Positions 1 through 14,965 are shown, numbered from the stretch's first letter. The stretch: 64,000 nucleotides of DNA from Neospora caninum Liverpool (GCF_000208865.1 NC_018390.1:4854270-4918269), one strand, 5' to 3'. Notes: generated by a model not told the origin, from the letters alone. Numbers and translations: made by a program.

Positions 1-19
1 TGAGGCGGACTCGTCTTCC
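1..19 (-). other. Possible next exon of the HYDIN-like gene at the left edge
   Basis: On the minus strand a pyrimidine-rich CCCCGTTTTCAG acceptor ends at position 20. The next bases join in phase to the donor at 776 and read M-E-D-E-S-A-S before the window stops. The implied intron (20-775) is of a size usual for this gene. Only 19 bases are visible, so this rests on splice signals and phase alone. I see no other exon in 20-775; that stretch holds an (AT)n run and pyrimidine-rich low-complexity sequence. Confidence 0.3.
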
Positions 20-177
20 CTGAAAACGGGGAAACCGACGAGCGCAGAAACACCCCCCATGTGCACATCCTGACCCATCCAAGGAGACTCCGAGCGGCCA
101 TGTCAAATCTGCCTTCGCGCACGGGGGAAGAAACACCGACGGCCCACCGCACCCCCGTAGTTCATCTGTCCATTCAG

Positions 178-214
<37 letters not shown>

Positions 215-3200
215 CCACGGGAGCTATGTATGAATAAATCGATCTCCGGTGTGATTTACATATACAGATTTACAATCATGGAGACGCACGTGGTCAGAGG
301 GCGATGGGAACGCATGAGAGACTGGGCGGCTTCCGGTGGCTTCATCTGTTGGCTGTTAGCGCCCTGTCGTGTTCTGCAGCGCATGTTTGCGAGGCACTCG
401 CGTGCCGTCCACCTAGGCAAATTCCCCTTCGCGTTGCACCGTTCTTTCTCTCCTTTTCTTTCCCCTTCCTCGAGTGCGCCTGGGCCCAGCGGTCCTTTCC
501 TTTCCTCTTTGTCCCCGTAGCTTCTGCTTCCACCTTCTGCGTCTCGCTGTGGAGCCCGCGTGGATGCCGCGACTGCACAATGCTCCGGGGCAAGCTCTGC
601 AAACTGCATGCGGGTCGTTAGAAAGTCCCCCTCTAGCGGTTTCTGCCGGCGTTCATCCTGAGAGAGGGTCATTCGCGTTTTACTCTTCACCTCGTCTCTT
701 CAGCGACAACTCTCTGGTGCTTCCCCGTTGTTCAGGCCGATCGCTCCCGTCTTCCTCCCACAGTGCGTAACCTACATCTTCTCGCCTCGGGTTCGCCGGG
801 GGTATGCCGCGTCTTTCGCCTTCTTCGCGGCGACTTTCTGGCCTCGAGTCTCGTCCTCTGGAGATGCAGAGACGGCCTGGCCAGGCACGCCGGCGCTCTC
901 GTCTGCGCCTGAGGCTGCGGGCACGAAGAGCGAGAAGTGCACGGGGGGCGTTCGCTTGTGCGGAGCACTCGGAGACGTCGCCGATCCTCCCGCCAAGACC
1001 GGCCAGACGGCGCCCGAGGCACCAGAGGCTGGCTGGGGTCTCCGAGCGATTTCGTGGACTTCCGGCGCGGGAATCGGCGGCTCGGCTGGGATGGCGGGGG
1101 CCAGAAGATTCCGCTGGGCCTCGGCCTGCAGGTCGGCGAGCGACGTCAGGGAGTTGACGAACAAGCTGACGAGGGAGCGCTGAGAAGTTGGAGCTGAGGC
1201 GAGCGGGGCGGACGCAGTTGAGGCACTAGGGTTGGCGAGCGACGGGGCGACCGCGCCTGACCCTTCACGAGGGCGAGCAGGCGAAGAAGCAGGAGGATAC
1301 CGACGGCCCGCCCCGCCACGTGGAACGTTCATCCCAACTGGCGACGAGGAAGAGGAACATGAGGAAGAAGAAGATGGAGCCGAGGAAGAAGCTGAAGACG
1401 AGGGAGGCGGAGGGGACGGACGAGGTCGAGAGAAGGAGTGTTTGTCAGAGGAACGGACTTGGGCCTCACTCGTAGCCTGTGCGACCGGAGAAGACGGCAG
1501 AAAGGACTGCGCGGCTTCGTTCTCAAGCGCCGAGTCGCGGGAGGCTTGCTCCGTCAAGACGAAGTGCGAAAAAGACGCGGGAGCGAGGACTGCCTTCTCC
1601 ACCTTCTCCGCGAGGGCGATTTGTTCTGCAACAAACAGCTGGGCAGCCTTGGCAGGCGCGACTGCTTCAAGTTTCTGGCGCAGTGTCTGGACACTGGCCA
1701 ACTCGCGTCTCAGATCGTCAACGTCGACCTCGCTGAACGGCGCGTTTCCCGCCGCACCGTTGCCTCGCTCTTTGACGCCTGCTGGAGCCGCACCCGTCTC
1801 GGGGACACCCCACGAGGAACAGGAAGGCGCGTCGTGGGAATCTGGGGTCGCGCCGCTTTCAGCTGCTTGCCCCGGCCGTCGGCGGCCAGCGTCGACGCAG
1901 CGCCCCGGGCCCTCTGCCGCGTGCGCGTCCCATTGATCTTGCAAACGTTTCTCTTGCGCTTGAAGCGCCGACGACAAGTTCTTGTAAAACTGGACTCCAC
2001 AGGCGACGGTTGCCTCGTTCAGCGTTTCCGGCGGCCCCGCCGCGTCTTCGACGTCGTCTGGCTCACCAAACTGGAAACGCGAACCAACGCGAGGCCCGAC
2101 ACGCGAACAGAAAACGAATTTGAAGTGTGCCAACGCGAACGCCACGACGCCGCGTTCGCCTCCACAGACGGAGCCTCGTTGCGAGACGCTGCTGCTTTTT
2201 CTACGCTTCTCCACCTCTCGACAGTCGAAAACGCAGTGACATTCGGCAATGTGCATCCCGGGATGCCGCCTGCTTGTGCACTTTCAACAAACTGCACCGG
2301 AAAGTGTATATCCCTGTCTGTGTGTCACCGTGTATGGGCAGCAGCAGCTGTATATACACCGTGGCAGACTGTGGGCATGTGTGGACGTCGGCAGAGGACA
2401 CTTTCTCTCGAGAGAAGTGCAGACGCGACACAAGACGAACGGGCGCGAAGAGGAAGCGGCCGACGAAACACCCGAACCAAAGAGCCGCGTGGAGGCGTCA
2501 GAACTCCGGGCACAGTGCGAGCAGGAATCAGGAAGGATTCCCAAGCGTTTAAATTCGTTCGTGCCTGGGGGCTACCCCGTTTCTGCCCGAGAGCGACGGC
2601 GATGAGGGACACGAGACTGGAAGGGAGTCCAAGGCTCCTATGCCTCCATTTGCCAATTTGAACAGAGAAAGGAGACGTGCGATCGGGGAAACGCGCAACC
2701 GATCGAGGAAGGAGGAAATGGTGAGAGATGGCGAGCAAGCCAGGAAGGGAGAAAAAGACAAACGCTGAAAGCGTGCCAACAAAACTAAATGCGAATGTTC
2801 ATATCTGCAAATAGATATAGGTGTCCATGCGCATGTGTCTGCCTACTTATTGCCATGAACATGTTTACGTATACGCGCAATCACGAGATGCGTATCTGTC
2901 GCTCTGTGTATCCTTGCGGACGGCGTGAAATGTGGCGCACAAAAAGAGCAGCGAAGAAACCAGTCGACGCGAGAGCGGTGGAAAGCGATCCTCACTCTGA
3001 TGGACATCACGACGAGCTGCTCCGGCTCAAGGGCTTCGGCAATACACTGCGCAAGAACTGTCGGCTCCGCGTTCACAAGCGACGAGAGACAGCCGTCAAA
3101 CACTGTCCCCGCAAAGCAGTCGGGCATCGCCGTCCGGTAGCGGAGACAGGAGACCAGCAGTTCGGCAGGGACCGACGCGCGCGTCTCCGGGTGCGTTCTC

Positions 3201-6200
3201 GCCTCGATCTTCCTCGCCTTGTTGCCTGCATGTACAGCCGGAGAAGAAAACGCGGAGAGAAGGAGAAGAGCGCACTCGAGAGACGCAAGGGCTAGCGACG
3301 GCTTAGCGTTTAGGCTGGCGACATTCCTGTCGCCTCGCGGGCCTCTGTCCCCGTGTCGTCCCGTATCCCTCTGGTCGACTCCGCGGCGAAGCCAGGAATG
3401 CGGAGGAGACAAGTCAGGCGGACAGGGCGACGAAACAGAGCGGTCAGAGAGGGCCTGGAAGGACGCCCAAGAGAGAACGGGGAGCGACAGAGAACGGCGA
3501 GCGACAGAGAATGTGCACTACGAAGACGCGCGCAGATCACCTGCGGCTTTGCTGTCTCCGCCTCGCTTTCTGCGGTCAGCGGTATGCGGTGTCTTCGCCA
3601 GGTTGGACCCTTCTCGTTTTTTCCCGGTGTAAATTCAACTTTTCGGCCGGGTCGCACCAGCCCCAATCCTTGTGTGCTTGCGTTGGATCGCCTACCCTTC
3701 TTCGGCAGCTGCTCGGGTTCGGCATCCCGACTCGCCATCGCCTTCCTCACTTTCGCCGCGAGCGCGCAAAACGCCTCGTCGTCCCTCAACTTCCGAAACT
3801 TCTGTCGCTCCTCCGCCACGAGCCAGTCGAGGCAGGCGTCGACCGTCAAGCATTTCCGCCGACTTGTCTTCGCCAGGAACTGCGCAACTGAGGATTTCCC
3901 CACCCCAGCGGGGCCCAGCACAAGCGCGTTGACTCTACACAAACAGACAGCGGCCGAGACAAATTCTCAATCGCGCGGGCTGCCGTCGCCAGCCCCGCCA
4001 CATACCTGGCACACTCTAAAAAACGCATGCACCGAATATCCATGCCTGCAAACACTTCTTCATACACCCCAACCAACTCACCTGCTTACAGATTACCGTG
4101 CACTAGATGTACGCGCACACAACATCGCATGCGCATTTACGCAAACATATATATATATATATATATATCAACACATCCACACGCGCGCAGGTAGAGTAAA
4201 CGCCTCCTCCCGACGTGTACACTGGCGTCTACAGCTTGTGTCGTTTGTGTTAACACGCCGTATCGCGACTTTCTGAAACGGTTCCTGGCATCCCTTCCTG
4301 GCCGCGATTCTGGCAGAATCCGATAAACGCGTTGCGTGTGGAGCGGCGTCATTGTCGCGCCTCACCGCTTCTCCGTTGGGACCCGATACGGAAAGGTCTC
4401 CTCTTCCTTCTCCGACTCGCTCTCGCTCCACGGCAGGTTGTCGGGTTCGAGAATCTCGCAGAGAGTCGCTTCTGTCGGCAGCCTCTGCAGCGTCGCCAGG
4501 CCCAGGCCGGGCGAGAGGCTGTGAGGACTTGCGCCGTGACTGGAGGCCCCGAAAGGTTTCGTTTGAGGAGCTGTCGAATTCACGTTGCCGTGGGAAGCCA
4601 TCGCCACATGCACAGCGTCAGGCACTCCAGCAAGACCACTGGGTTCTGGGTCTTCACGCTTCTCCGTCTCGTGGAGAGAAGAGTCCGCGTCCTCGGCGGC
4701 GACCTCAGTCGCCTCTGTTTGCAGCAGCCCAGAGGCAGGCTCGTGGTGTAGGGCTCGGCGCAGCACCCGCCGCCAGAAAGGCTTTCCAGGCTTCCTAGAG
4801 AGGCGCGAAAAGACGCGAAACAACCCAAACGCCACAGGGGTGATTCAGTACGACGCTCCTGTCGAGTGCGTGCGTTCGTCCAAAGATCCCGCGACAGATG
4901 GCTGACAGCTCTACCGCGCAAAGAGTCGTATCGCTTCGCGCATACACCCCGACACACAGAGATGTGTTTTCGACTGTGAGTTGTGTGCATTTTGGTCTGC
5001 AAGTCCCTAGTAGAGAACAAGAAAAAGAACCAAGTGTCGATGCAGCCGCTCTAGCTGGGGGCGTCAGGAAAGGACCAATCATTTCCCCCGGTGGAACTCG
5101 CGTCGGAACCTCACGCGGCTTCGTCCCCAGAGAGGGCCACACGGCGGGAGGATCAACGTTTTCAAATTTCCTCTGCGGTGGCCTTTGGCTCGTGGTCCTC
5201 TGCGAGGCTCACCGGACGGGGAGGAAAGCGACGCCGCTCGCGTCGAAGTCCGGGTAGTCTCTCAGCGCCTGTTCAAAGATTTGGTGTTGCTCGTCAAAGT
5301 CGACTGCGCAGACCTCACAGGGCGTGGAGCCGAGATTCGCGATTGAGATTTCTCTCTTTGCCGGCTGAAGCGGGAGGCAGCTGTCAAACTCCAGGACACC
5401 CGACGGCGAGACGCGCAGCAGCGTCACTTGCGTGCGGCCCCGCAGAAAAATGCTCCTCCACTTCGGGTTGTCCTCCAACTGAAGAAACAGCTTCGTCGTC
5501 GCTTCCTGCTCACAGGCAGCTGCGTAATAGAAGAGCTTCACGTCCACAAACTCCCCTGACAAAAACAACAAATCCGCAAAAGGCCCACTTCCCAGTTCGC
5601 AAACACGCAAATGCATCGATTCAGAGAGATGCACATATGCCTTGGTGTCGCGGTAGAGATACATCCGTCGGGATCTGGTTATACAGGCGCTGTAGGAGTT
5701 AGACTTCCTAATCTGCAGGTGCCGAAGACCTAAATTTCTTACGAAAACGTTGTATATTCTCTTCCCAACTGGTACAGAGATAAATGCGTGCCCCGATATG
5801 CGTAGATACTTCCTGTGTCTCTTTGCTGTTGGGAGAATGCCGCGAACCCGAAACGAGCTGACCGGCTTCTCGGTGGCACCGGTGTTTACTCTCGTTTACG
5901 CGGTCGTCTCCAGAAGCGTCTACCTGGGTTGAGGGTTCCTTGCGTGGGATCGACGCCAAAGGCCTGGCCACTTTCGGGCGGTTTCCGTTTGTCGATTCTG
6001 TCGCGTAGCCGCCAGGCGACCGGTACTGCTACCGTGTTTTTGAAGCGAACAAAAACGGTTTTCCTCTGGTCTATTCACACGGGAGAGCAAACGCAATTCA
6101 TGAAACCACGCGTTGTCCAAACTGTTGCTGAGCCGACCAGGCTCCCACTCGCGCTCCAAGACAACGCCTACAAAGGCCGGCGCTGCTAGGCAACAACGAT

Positions 6201-7609
6201 AACAAGTTTCCTGCGCCTTTCGCCAACCCGAAAGGACACCAGCGTCGCCGATCCATATATATATATATATATATAAGTAATATACATATAAATAGCAGCG
6301 AATATCGCCGAGTCAGTCTCAAGAGTTGAGTAGGTGGGTCTCTACACATGGACAGAAGGCAGAGGTATGGCAGCGGGATGTGCATGCGCTCGAGACGGGC
6401 GAGCATTGGGAGGCAGAGGTTCGCGGCAACGTTGTGGAACCGCCAGGGTTTTCCTCTTTGCGCTGTGATGCTCCCCGGACCTCGCTTGACTGTTCCAAAG
6501 TCGACCTTGTCTGTCGAAATGGTCAGATCTGGAACGACAAAGGAGGCCCGCAGATGCACCGTATAGAGAGTCCCCTCTGCGGACTGGAGCTGGAGGACGC
6601 CGGAAACAGAGCCCTCTTTGTCGCTGGCTGTTGACACAGTCAGAGTCGCTTCTTCGCCAGGGACGAGGCGATGAATGATTTCGGGTTCGACGCTGAAGCG
6701 CAGACTCGCCATGGCCTGGCGAAGAGACAGAAACGGAGACGAGAGAGACAGACACAATCGGCACACACGAAGTACTCCCCTGAAGATCGGGCCCAGCAAC
6801 GCCCGGCGCCGCGCCGCCATCCAGGGATTCTCGCTTCAAACCGCGCACGCTGCCCCGGTTCCAGCTACTTCTTTTCCACGCGGATCTTTTAGACGAGCAC
6901 GCGACCTCGCCTCGATTGCACTGAGCAGTTGGCGTCGCCTTCGTTTGTCCTTTGTGTGAGGGTTTCCCCACTCTAAAAAGGCGGTATGGTTTCCAGGTTC
7001 CGACTCGCGAACTTCCAAAACACTCGGAAGCGCACCGGAACCATTTTATGCGCCGCCGTGTTTTTTCCTCGACTCACGCGTTTGTTGGTGCGCAACGAGA
7101 TGGGCGCAGAAGAGCGATTCGTGATGCGAATGGCCTTCCTTCTGTTCTGGCCGACGACGATGTTTCCAAAATCGTAGACGTACTGCGCCGCTGTCACGCG
7201 CACGCCCTCGAGAAGCGTCTTCGCCTTCGTCGCCAAGGCCTCCCCGCTCGCCGTCTACGAGGGACAACCACAACGGCACGGAGTGAGAAAAGGGGAGAAC
7301 TGCATCAGCTGTATCTCGAGCAAACCGATGGTCAACGCAAACGTTTCTCCAGCGTCGTCCTCGTGTGTCGCGAAAAAGCGACGCATCACGGAAAGCCTGA
7401 CAGAGGCAGGCCGTAAGACTCACAGACGCATCCACTGATATACGAGCATTTTTCTCCGGATGTTACGACTTCGGTACAAGGAGAGAGAGAGAACGCGCGG
7501 GAGTGAGACGAAGCGTAACATTTGCAGGGCGGCCAATATCTTGACAAAGCACGTCGGCCCACTCTCTGAGCAACACGGAAGTCACCAGTGGACAACAAAC
7601 ACCTACCTT

Positions 7610-7640
<31 letters not shown>

Positions 7641-8467
7641 GAATAGACATTCAGCCAGCATGGCGTTTGTGCATCAGAGGGCCCCCATGCTCGTTCGCGG
7701 CTGTGTGATCGCTGATGTCGCCTTTTCATTGACGCATGCAGAGGGTTCGCGGGCGCAGTTGGGATGCGGCTTACTGAGAAGGAGAGATTCGAGGCCTGCC
7801 TCTCAGGCAAGGCGCCGGAGTCTGCCGCACGACTTTCACTCTTCTTTCCGTTCTCAGTGGCGAGGCTGGGGACCAGCAGCTGAAGAAGGAAAGGCACATC
7901 CCGTGCGCGACAGCCGTTTCCAGATGCATGCAGTCCACATTCGCCTCTTCTCCGAACGCGTGGAGACCCCAACTGGCCGTTCAGCTCCACTTACGGAGAG
8001 ATACTGAGACTGAATATTCTCGCAAACGTTCAGACGGTCCACCTCCCGCTCAGCTCGTTCTTCCAGGGATAGCACGGCCCGTCGAGGCCGCGCGGCCTTC
8101 GCGTCGTCCCCGTCGAGGGCGCCCTGGCGCGACTCGCCTGCTGAAAAAGCGAGGGAAAACGCTCCCACGTGCACGAATGGGCCAGCGAAGACGGAGACAA
8201 GGATCAGATATATACCGGTTTTTACAGGCGTGCGGAGCAGAGAAAGAATCGAACGAAAGACGGATATGCGGCTGCCGTCCACATACGACCTCCCGTGAAA
8301 GTCTAGAGGCCGCAGTGCCGATGTGTGTCTCCTTTCATGAGGGGAAGGTTCACTGTCTCGAAAGAACGCCGAGGTTTGCGAGAAGGGAGGGTCGGCACTG
8401 CTGTCTCTTTATACGCGTGGCTGCGTTTGAAGCGCTCTCTACAGCCATACGTGTACCTATATATATG

Positions 8468-8499
<32 letters not shown>

Positions 8500-8630
8500 G
8501 GTAGATAGATAGATAGATAGATAGACAGATAGACAAATAGATAGATACAGATAGAGAGATACAGACAGATAGATAGATAGATAGATAGATAGACAGATAG
8601 ACAAATAGATAGATACAGATAGAGAGATAC

Positions 8631-8664
<34 letters not shown>

Positions 8665-11402
8665 GTAGACAAATGGATAGATACAGATAGAGAGATACAG
8701 ATATATAGATAAATAGATGGATAGATAGATAGATATGCGCATAGCAAGGGATAGATCGAGATGTGGCTGTATGTACGAGATGTATTTACGTGCATACGTA
8801 ACTTGTTTTTTGTCTCGTGTTTTTGTTTCGTGCGCATCGGTGTGACAGGGGCTGCGGTCAGTTGTGACGCACGCTCAGCGGTGGAGAGTTTCTGCATCAT
8901 TTCCGCTTTTCGGGACTGGTGGGATGCGTCGTCTCTTCTCGGCAGGTTGAGGGAGATACTGGGAAACGTGCCCACGCCGCGAATGAAAATCGGCACTGAC
9001 TCAAAGTGTCCGATCTCGAGGAAAATCGTCTGGTGAAACTCCATTGGCATGCCTGCATAGCCGGCACACAACGATCGGGGTGGTACCACTCTTCATTCTC
9101 GCTTTTGCTTCCTTTCCTCCCTCGTTCAAGAAGCGCATGAATCTCTCTCTCAATATATATAGATACGGATATACATTGTTTCGTCAGCATGCACTTTGGT
9201 AGGTGCGCCAGCGTAAATGTAGAAACATCTGTATTATATGGGCTAGCATATACACACACGTGCTCGCACGCATTTCCTGTCGTTGCATGCGTTCGTGGCT
9301 GAGTCGCTATTTCCCCTGACAGGGACTGAACAGCTGCAGGTGTACAAAAAAAGCTGTATCTGTATCTCCCCATGGTCGCCGTTTGTCCTGCTGGAGCTAC
9401 AGTCGCTTGGCAGTACAGCGCAGGCAAAAACTTGTGTTTGTTCATTTTCTTCCTCACCTGGTCGGACGCGAATTACCACTTTTTGCTTGTTTCTAGAGGG
9501 CACCTTCCCGGCCTTTTTGCTCACGTCCACCAGCCAGGGGAAGGCAAGTTTGGAGAGATCCACGAAGAACTGGAAGTCGACGAGACCGGTGTTGTGAATC
9601 GTCAACTCGCTCTCGGCGACGCGGCTGTAGGGAACTTCTCCGAAGTCGAATTCGCTCGGGGTCACGCGGAAGGTCGGAAGAGAAGCTTGGCCTGCGGAAA
9701 CGGCGACGCGAGCTTGTGGAAAGTCTTCTTCCCCGCGAGGCGCAGCGACCGGGACGGAAATGAACGTCATGCGCTCAGGGACCGAGTGGTCGAGAACCAA
9801 ACCAGAAATGCGACAGAAGACGGGAACGAGAAACGAGTGAAAACGAGCATTCTGAACAGAGCGACAGTTGAGGCGCGCCCCGAGCGGCGAAGCGACACCG
9901 AGCCGATCTCCATTCGCGAGCGGAATCTCAAGGTGGTTTCCAGAGAAATAGGCAAACACATGAAGAGCATCGCCAGTTCCACCCGTCTCTCGCTATAGAA
10001 CGATCGTTTGCAGACGTCTACACGCGCATGCATGTATGCATGCATTCAGTGAACATGCACAGACATGCACGAATATATACCATTTGCATGCACGCACATG
10101 CATAGAATCCTGTCGATGTATGCGTGTAAATACACATGTCGCATATCCACGCAGATGAAAAGATGCAATTAGGCACAAACCGCTACATGCCCGCATGTTT
10201 CACACACACGCAGGAGGCGTTTCCCGTTCGCTGCTGACCTCGGAGACTGAGACAAAATTCGGGGCCGTTCTCGATGACGCAGAGAGCTGTGGCTGTTACG
10301 CGAACATCCGGCACGCCGAAGAATGTCGCACAAATCGTCTCTGTTTCTCCAGGCTCGATGGACCCAGTGAAGGGGAGGAAATCGAAGACTTTGTTGATCG
10401 GGGGAGGTGGGGCGGTATTCACGAGGGCGAGAGGCACGTCGTTGTCGCCTGGACGAACGGAAACGAGACGACCTCGTGCCGTATGGAAGCCGCCGGACCG
10501 AGAAAATGAACGGCGGCTCTTGCCGGCGCCATGCACGTCGCCCTCGGGCCCTCATCGTGAACCCAACTGGCGACGCTGCATTCCCCCTTCTCTGAGCCGC
10601 TCTGTGTTGCTTGTATGTTATGTATGTTTATATATGGATGCGTGCATGTAGGTATGCATGGTTTTATGTAGGGCACGTCTGTATGCATGGTTGTATATAT
10701 GCATGGTTGCATGCGTCTGTGTTTATCTCCGACCATGTCTCTCTCTTTTCTCTCGTGTCTTTACTGGCTCCGGATACCCTCAGGACGCTCGTTCTCCCTC
10801 GGCTCACCAGACGCATAGCGGAAATCGTATTGCTGGGTCAAGTACCAGTGATACACCACTGGCAATTCTGTTGGATTCTTCAGGGTGATGGGGAGGCGGC
10901 GACTCGTCTCGTTGAAAATGCAGCCGAAATCCACTTCCTTTGTGTCGATTTCAACTGCGGGGTACACAACCTCGGCCCGGAGCTCCACAGTCTCTGTTTT
11001 TGAATGCCCCTCGTAAGTCACGTCCAGCTTCTCCCTGAGATGCAGCGGAACCGCAGGAAAGCCCAAGAGAAATCGGAAACGCGAAACAGACTGGTTGACC
11101 AGGCACCCGCTGCGTGTGTTCGACAGCTTCAATCCCAACTGCGTAACAGTCTGCAGACGCTCATAGTGTACATAACGGCACACCTTTGTCCTCCAACTAA
11201 TTACAGGTATGGTACTATAATGTCTCTGTTCATTCGATTCGAGTTATACAGTTCTGGATCGCGTATCATTTGTACAGAGACAACATCTACTTATAAAACG
11301 CCGATTTCTAAAAAGGTAGCCAACGTTCCAGGCCGACGGCGCTCATGTGTGCACAGGGCTAACACGGATGCGTGTGATCCGCATATATATATATATATAT
11401 AC

Positions 11403-11439
<37 letters not shown>

Positions 11440-13974
11440 TGTTAGGCTACGGGCACGTATGCACAGGTGCAAAAAAAGAGTAAGGCTCAACAGCTGTACC
11501 CGTACATGACGAGGTATTTCGAATCTCGGAGGCTTGGTCCACCCCCCGCCTCCTTCTTCTTACTTTAGTTTGGAGCAGACGCGCCCATTGAATCGCGGAT
11601 CGAAACTGACCGTCAAAGTGCTCGTCGACTTCCCTCTCAGCCTCAATTTGCTCGGCGACACTGAGAAGGGGGCTGGAGCTTTGAAGGCGCATGCAGCTGC
11701 CAGCGGCGTTTCATTGCTGCAGAGAATTTCCTGTGTCATGTGGTCTACGGAGACTCCTTCCTTCCAAACGTAACTGAAAAGTGCAAGCAGATATCACAGA
11801 GCGCGTCATGCTAAAACATACCTATGATTCACAAACAAAGTTGTAAAGGGAACGCGAGTCGTCCCCTGTGGGCAGCGCCAGACTTTCAAGGCTTCCCTGT
11901 TGCCTTGCCGCCTTCTTCTCCCCTGCTGTCTCCCTCTTGCTCACCAGCTGCTCCGATTCCCGGTTAAACTGCTTTGCTAGCTACAGAGGCGTGGTCGATC
12001 CCTGTGTGCACTGGCTGTGGCTTTCCTAGTTGTTTTTATGCGCAGAAACCCACGCTCTGGGCATTTCCCCCGTCGCTGCAGCTCCTCTCTGCTTCGGCTG
12101 CTGCGCCGCTCTGCAACTCACCGGAAGGAAACAGCGTTGGAAGAGAAGGACACCGACGGAACGAAAAAGTGCGCTTCTGCCGTAGTTTTCAAAACTGGAA
12201 CCGACTTTGTTCCGAATCCCGAGAGCTCCGTACACACCAGCGCATGCGAGAGATGCCCCGGCGACTGACTTAAGGCTCGGTACTCGAACTGAAACAAACA
12301 ACCAAGCAAGCAACGAAAGAGGGAGACACCAACCGAAACCTGGGTGTCGTGACGGCAGCCGCTGGACGTACACAACTGAACGGAGAGCCATCAACGCTTG
12401 AATTCTCCGGTTCGCCTCTAGGCGAAGGCCGTCTGGGCATCGAATCGCAAGCGCTCGCAGGCGTGCTCAGTGGGTGTCGAGCACATCGAGCGAGAAGAGG
12501 CAGAAGCACGACTGCTCTGCTCGATTGAGTTTTTTCGATGTCTTGACACACACTCCTTGTTGGCGTCCGAGAAAAAGCGTCAGAGGACGACGTCTCCTTA
12601 GACTCCGTCCTGCCACGCGTAAAAGACGTGCGGCCTCCCCCGACATAGAAATGTATACTTACATACATTCACATGCATACACACATTCACGAATATGTGT
12701 CCGAGCTCATAGCCGCTGGACGAAGAAGACCGTTGCATGCAGGGATTTATATACGCGCTGGCCAATTCTAAGATCCATTATTTGAAACGAATAATCGAGG
12801 CCCGTGGCGCGTACACGCTTCCTGAGCTTTTCCAAAGGGGTGCACAGGAATTTGTTCACACCTGTCCCGCAGCGTTTGCATGCAGTGTGCAAACTGCAGG
12901 GGGCGAATGCCTCCCACCACAAATGCACCAGTATGCATAGGAATGGAATAAATGAAGACATCTACATACCGCTGCAGATTCTCGTGCATATATGTTTTTA
13001 TAGAAATGCCAACAAATATTATGTTTCCACCTAGGAAGCGGGACGTCCTCGTCGTCAGCAAAGCCCCTTGTCGGTTCACACTTGCAAATATCCGTACACT
13101 TGGATATATATATATATATATATATACTTATATATATACATATATATATATATACTCAAATCGAGAGACTGTGAAAGAAAGATACACACGGTCAAACGTA
13201 CTCATGTACGTATATGTACATGTATAGAACTATGTGTGTATGCATTTGTGCAAGACGATTCCTGTGCACATGGGGTGCGTCCCGTGGATCGTTGCCTTTG
13301 TGTAGCGAGCGGCCGTCGATCGAAGGCGCTTTCCGCGCGTGTGGAGATCCTGAATGACACGGGTCCCTTCCCGGTTGTCGATTCTGTGTCTAAAGCGTTT
13401 TCCCTTTCTTGCGTCCTTCGTCCACGGTGAACCTACGGCCGCCGAGGCATTGGGCTCCAGTACGACGGTCTCCGGCCACACGGTGAAGGCGTCTTCCTTG
13501 GGGTGCAATTGTTTCTCGGCTCTGCGTGCATCCAGCCAAGACAGTTTCCGAGCGCGTCGCCCTCGATTTTCCACTGTGAAGCTGAAGGTCTTGAGTTGCC
13601 CCGTGTAAAGCATTCCGAAGTCAACCAAGGAAAGATCGCGAGAAAAGACCACGGGCGTCTGAGTCCCCTGGAGAACACAGCGGCAGGACATAAGTCGACT
13701 GGAGGCTCGGGGAAGTTCCGGCACGTCAACCAGATGCATGCAGGCAAATAACGGTTTAGACACGAACGCGTAACCACTCCCTCATACATCTATATACATA
13801 TACATACATTTATCGATACATATATCAACCGTGAGTCCCAGGAGGGGGTCACTCTGATGCTGTGCCTCAGTGTGTTTGTGCCTGCCGTAACACATGCAAT
13901 AGCAAGTGCAGAACCCCCCAGCAACAGTCAGAGCGTCCACTGAACGGCCACAAGCCGACCGCGGACGCTACAAG

Positions 13975-14024
<50 letters not shown>

Positions 14025-14908
14025 GCATATAGATAGATATATCTAGATATATAGATATCTATATATAGATCTATATTGAGGTGGTCGCCTAGGTTGTCGT
14101 GCCCATGCACGAGATGTGACGGGAAGCTCGGACGGGTCAGCGACAGCACACACGAGGACTCCGTCATCGTCGTGTTCAGGCTCGGGATGAGCATCCCAAC
14201 AGAACTGTCTGGCGATTTAGCCAGACGCAAGCACGCATGGGCGCTGGGTCTCCTTTCGTACCAGGCCGCGAAGAACGACGGGAATTTCTGCGCCGTCGGC
14301 AACAGAGAGAACCAGGAGCTCTTGCGCCTGCACAGGTTCTGGAAAGGCGCCGATCACTTCGAGCATCTCGCTGCTCCCAGGGGCTACGGTGAGGACTTGG
14401 CACTTCAACCTGAAGCATCCGTCTTTTCCCCGCAGACTGCATGTTACCTCGGCCGCAATGGGGCACGCGTTTGTCACCTTCACGAACCGGGGTGCCTCCT
14501 CGAGACAGGTCACCTGGGAGAAGGCAGTGGCTCGGGCCCACAGCGAAAAGGGAGATGAAAAGCGAGAGACAAACAGACAAGTGTGGACATTGCGCAAGAG
14601 AGCGGAGCGTTGCGCGGCGCATATTTGACGAACACAAAACAGCTGTGGACAGCCGACGAACGGACAAGACTCGCTGCGATGGGAGACACGGCCGGGAAGA
14701 AAAAAGAGACGCCAGACGGGGGCGAGTGTACAGAGCAGTGGCAAAGCAAAACGGATGTTACACGCCGAAGTTCCGAGTGCATATATCATAACTGGTGTAT
14801 CAAAATTGAAAGACGTCTCACAGCCGCTCAGTGCGTGCACCGATACTTGCATATGCACACATGCTGCTGCCTACATCCATACATCCATCCATACATACAT
14901 CCATACAT

Positions 14909-14965
<57 letters not shown>

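Noticed and set aside
256..690. Minus-strand frame of 144 codons left of the HYDIN exon at 776
   Set aside because: Arg/Glu/Gly low complexity, no ASH or other landmark, and out of phase with the flanking donor; read as intron.
8350..8742. Minus-strand frames of Ile-Tyr-Leu-Ser repeats
   Set aside because: They are translations of the GATA/GACA satellite in an intron, not protein.
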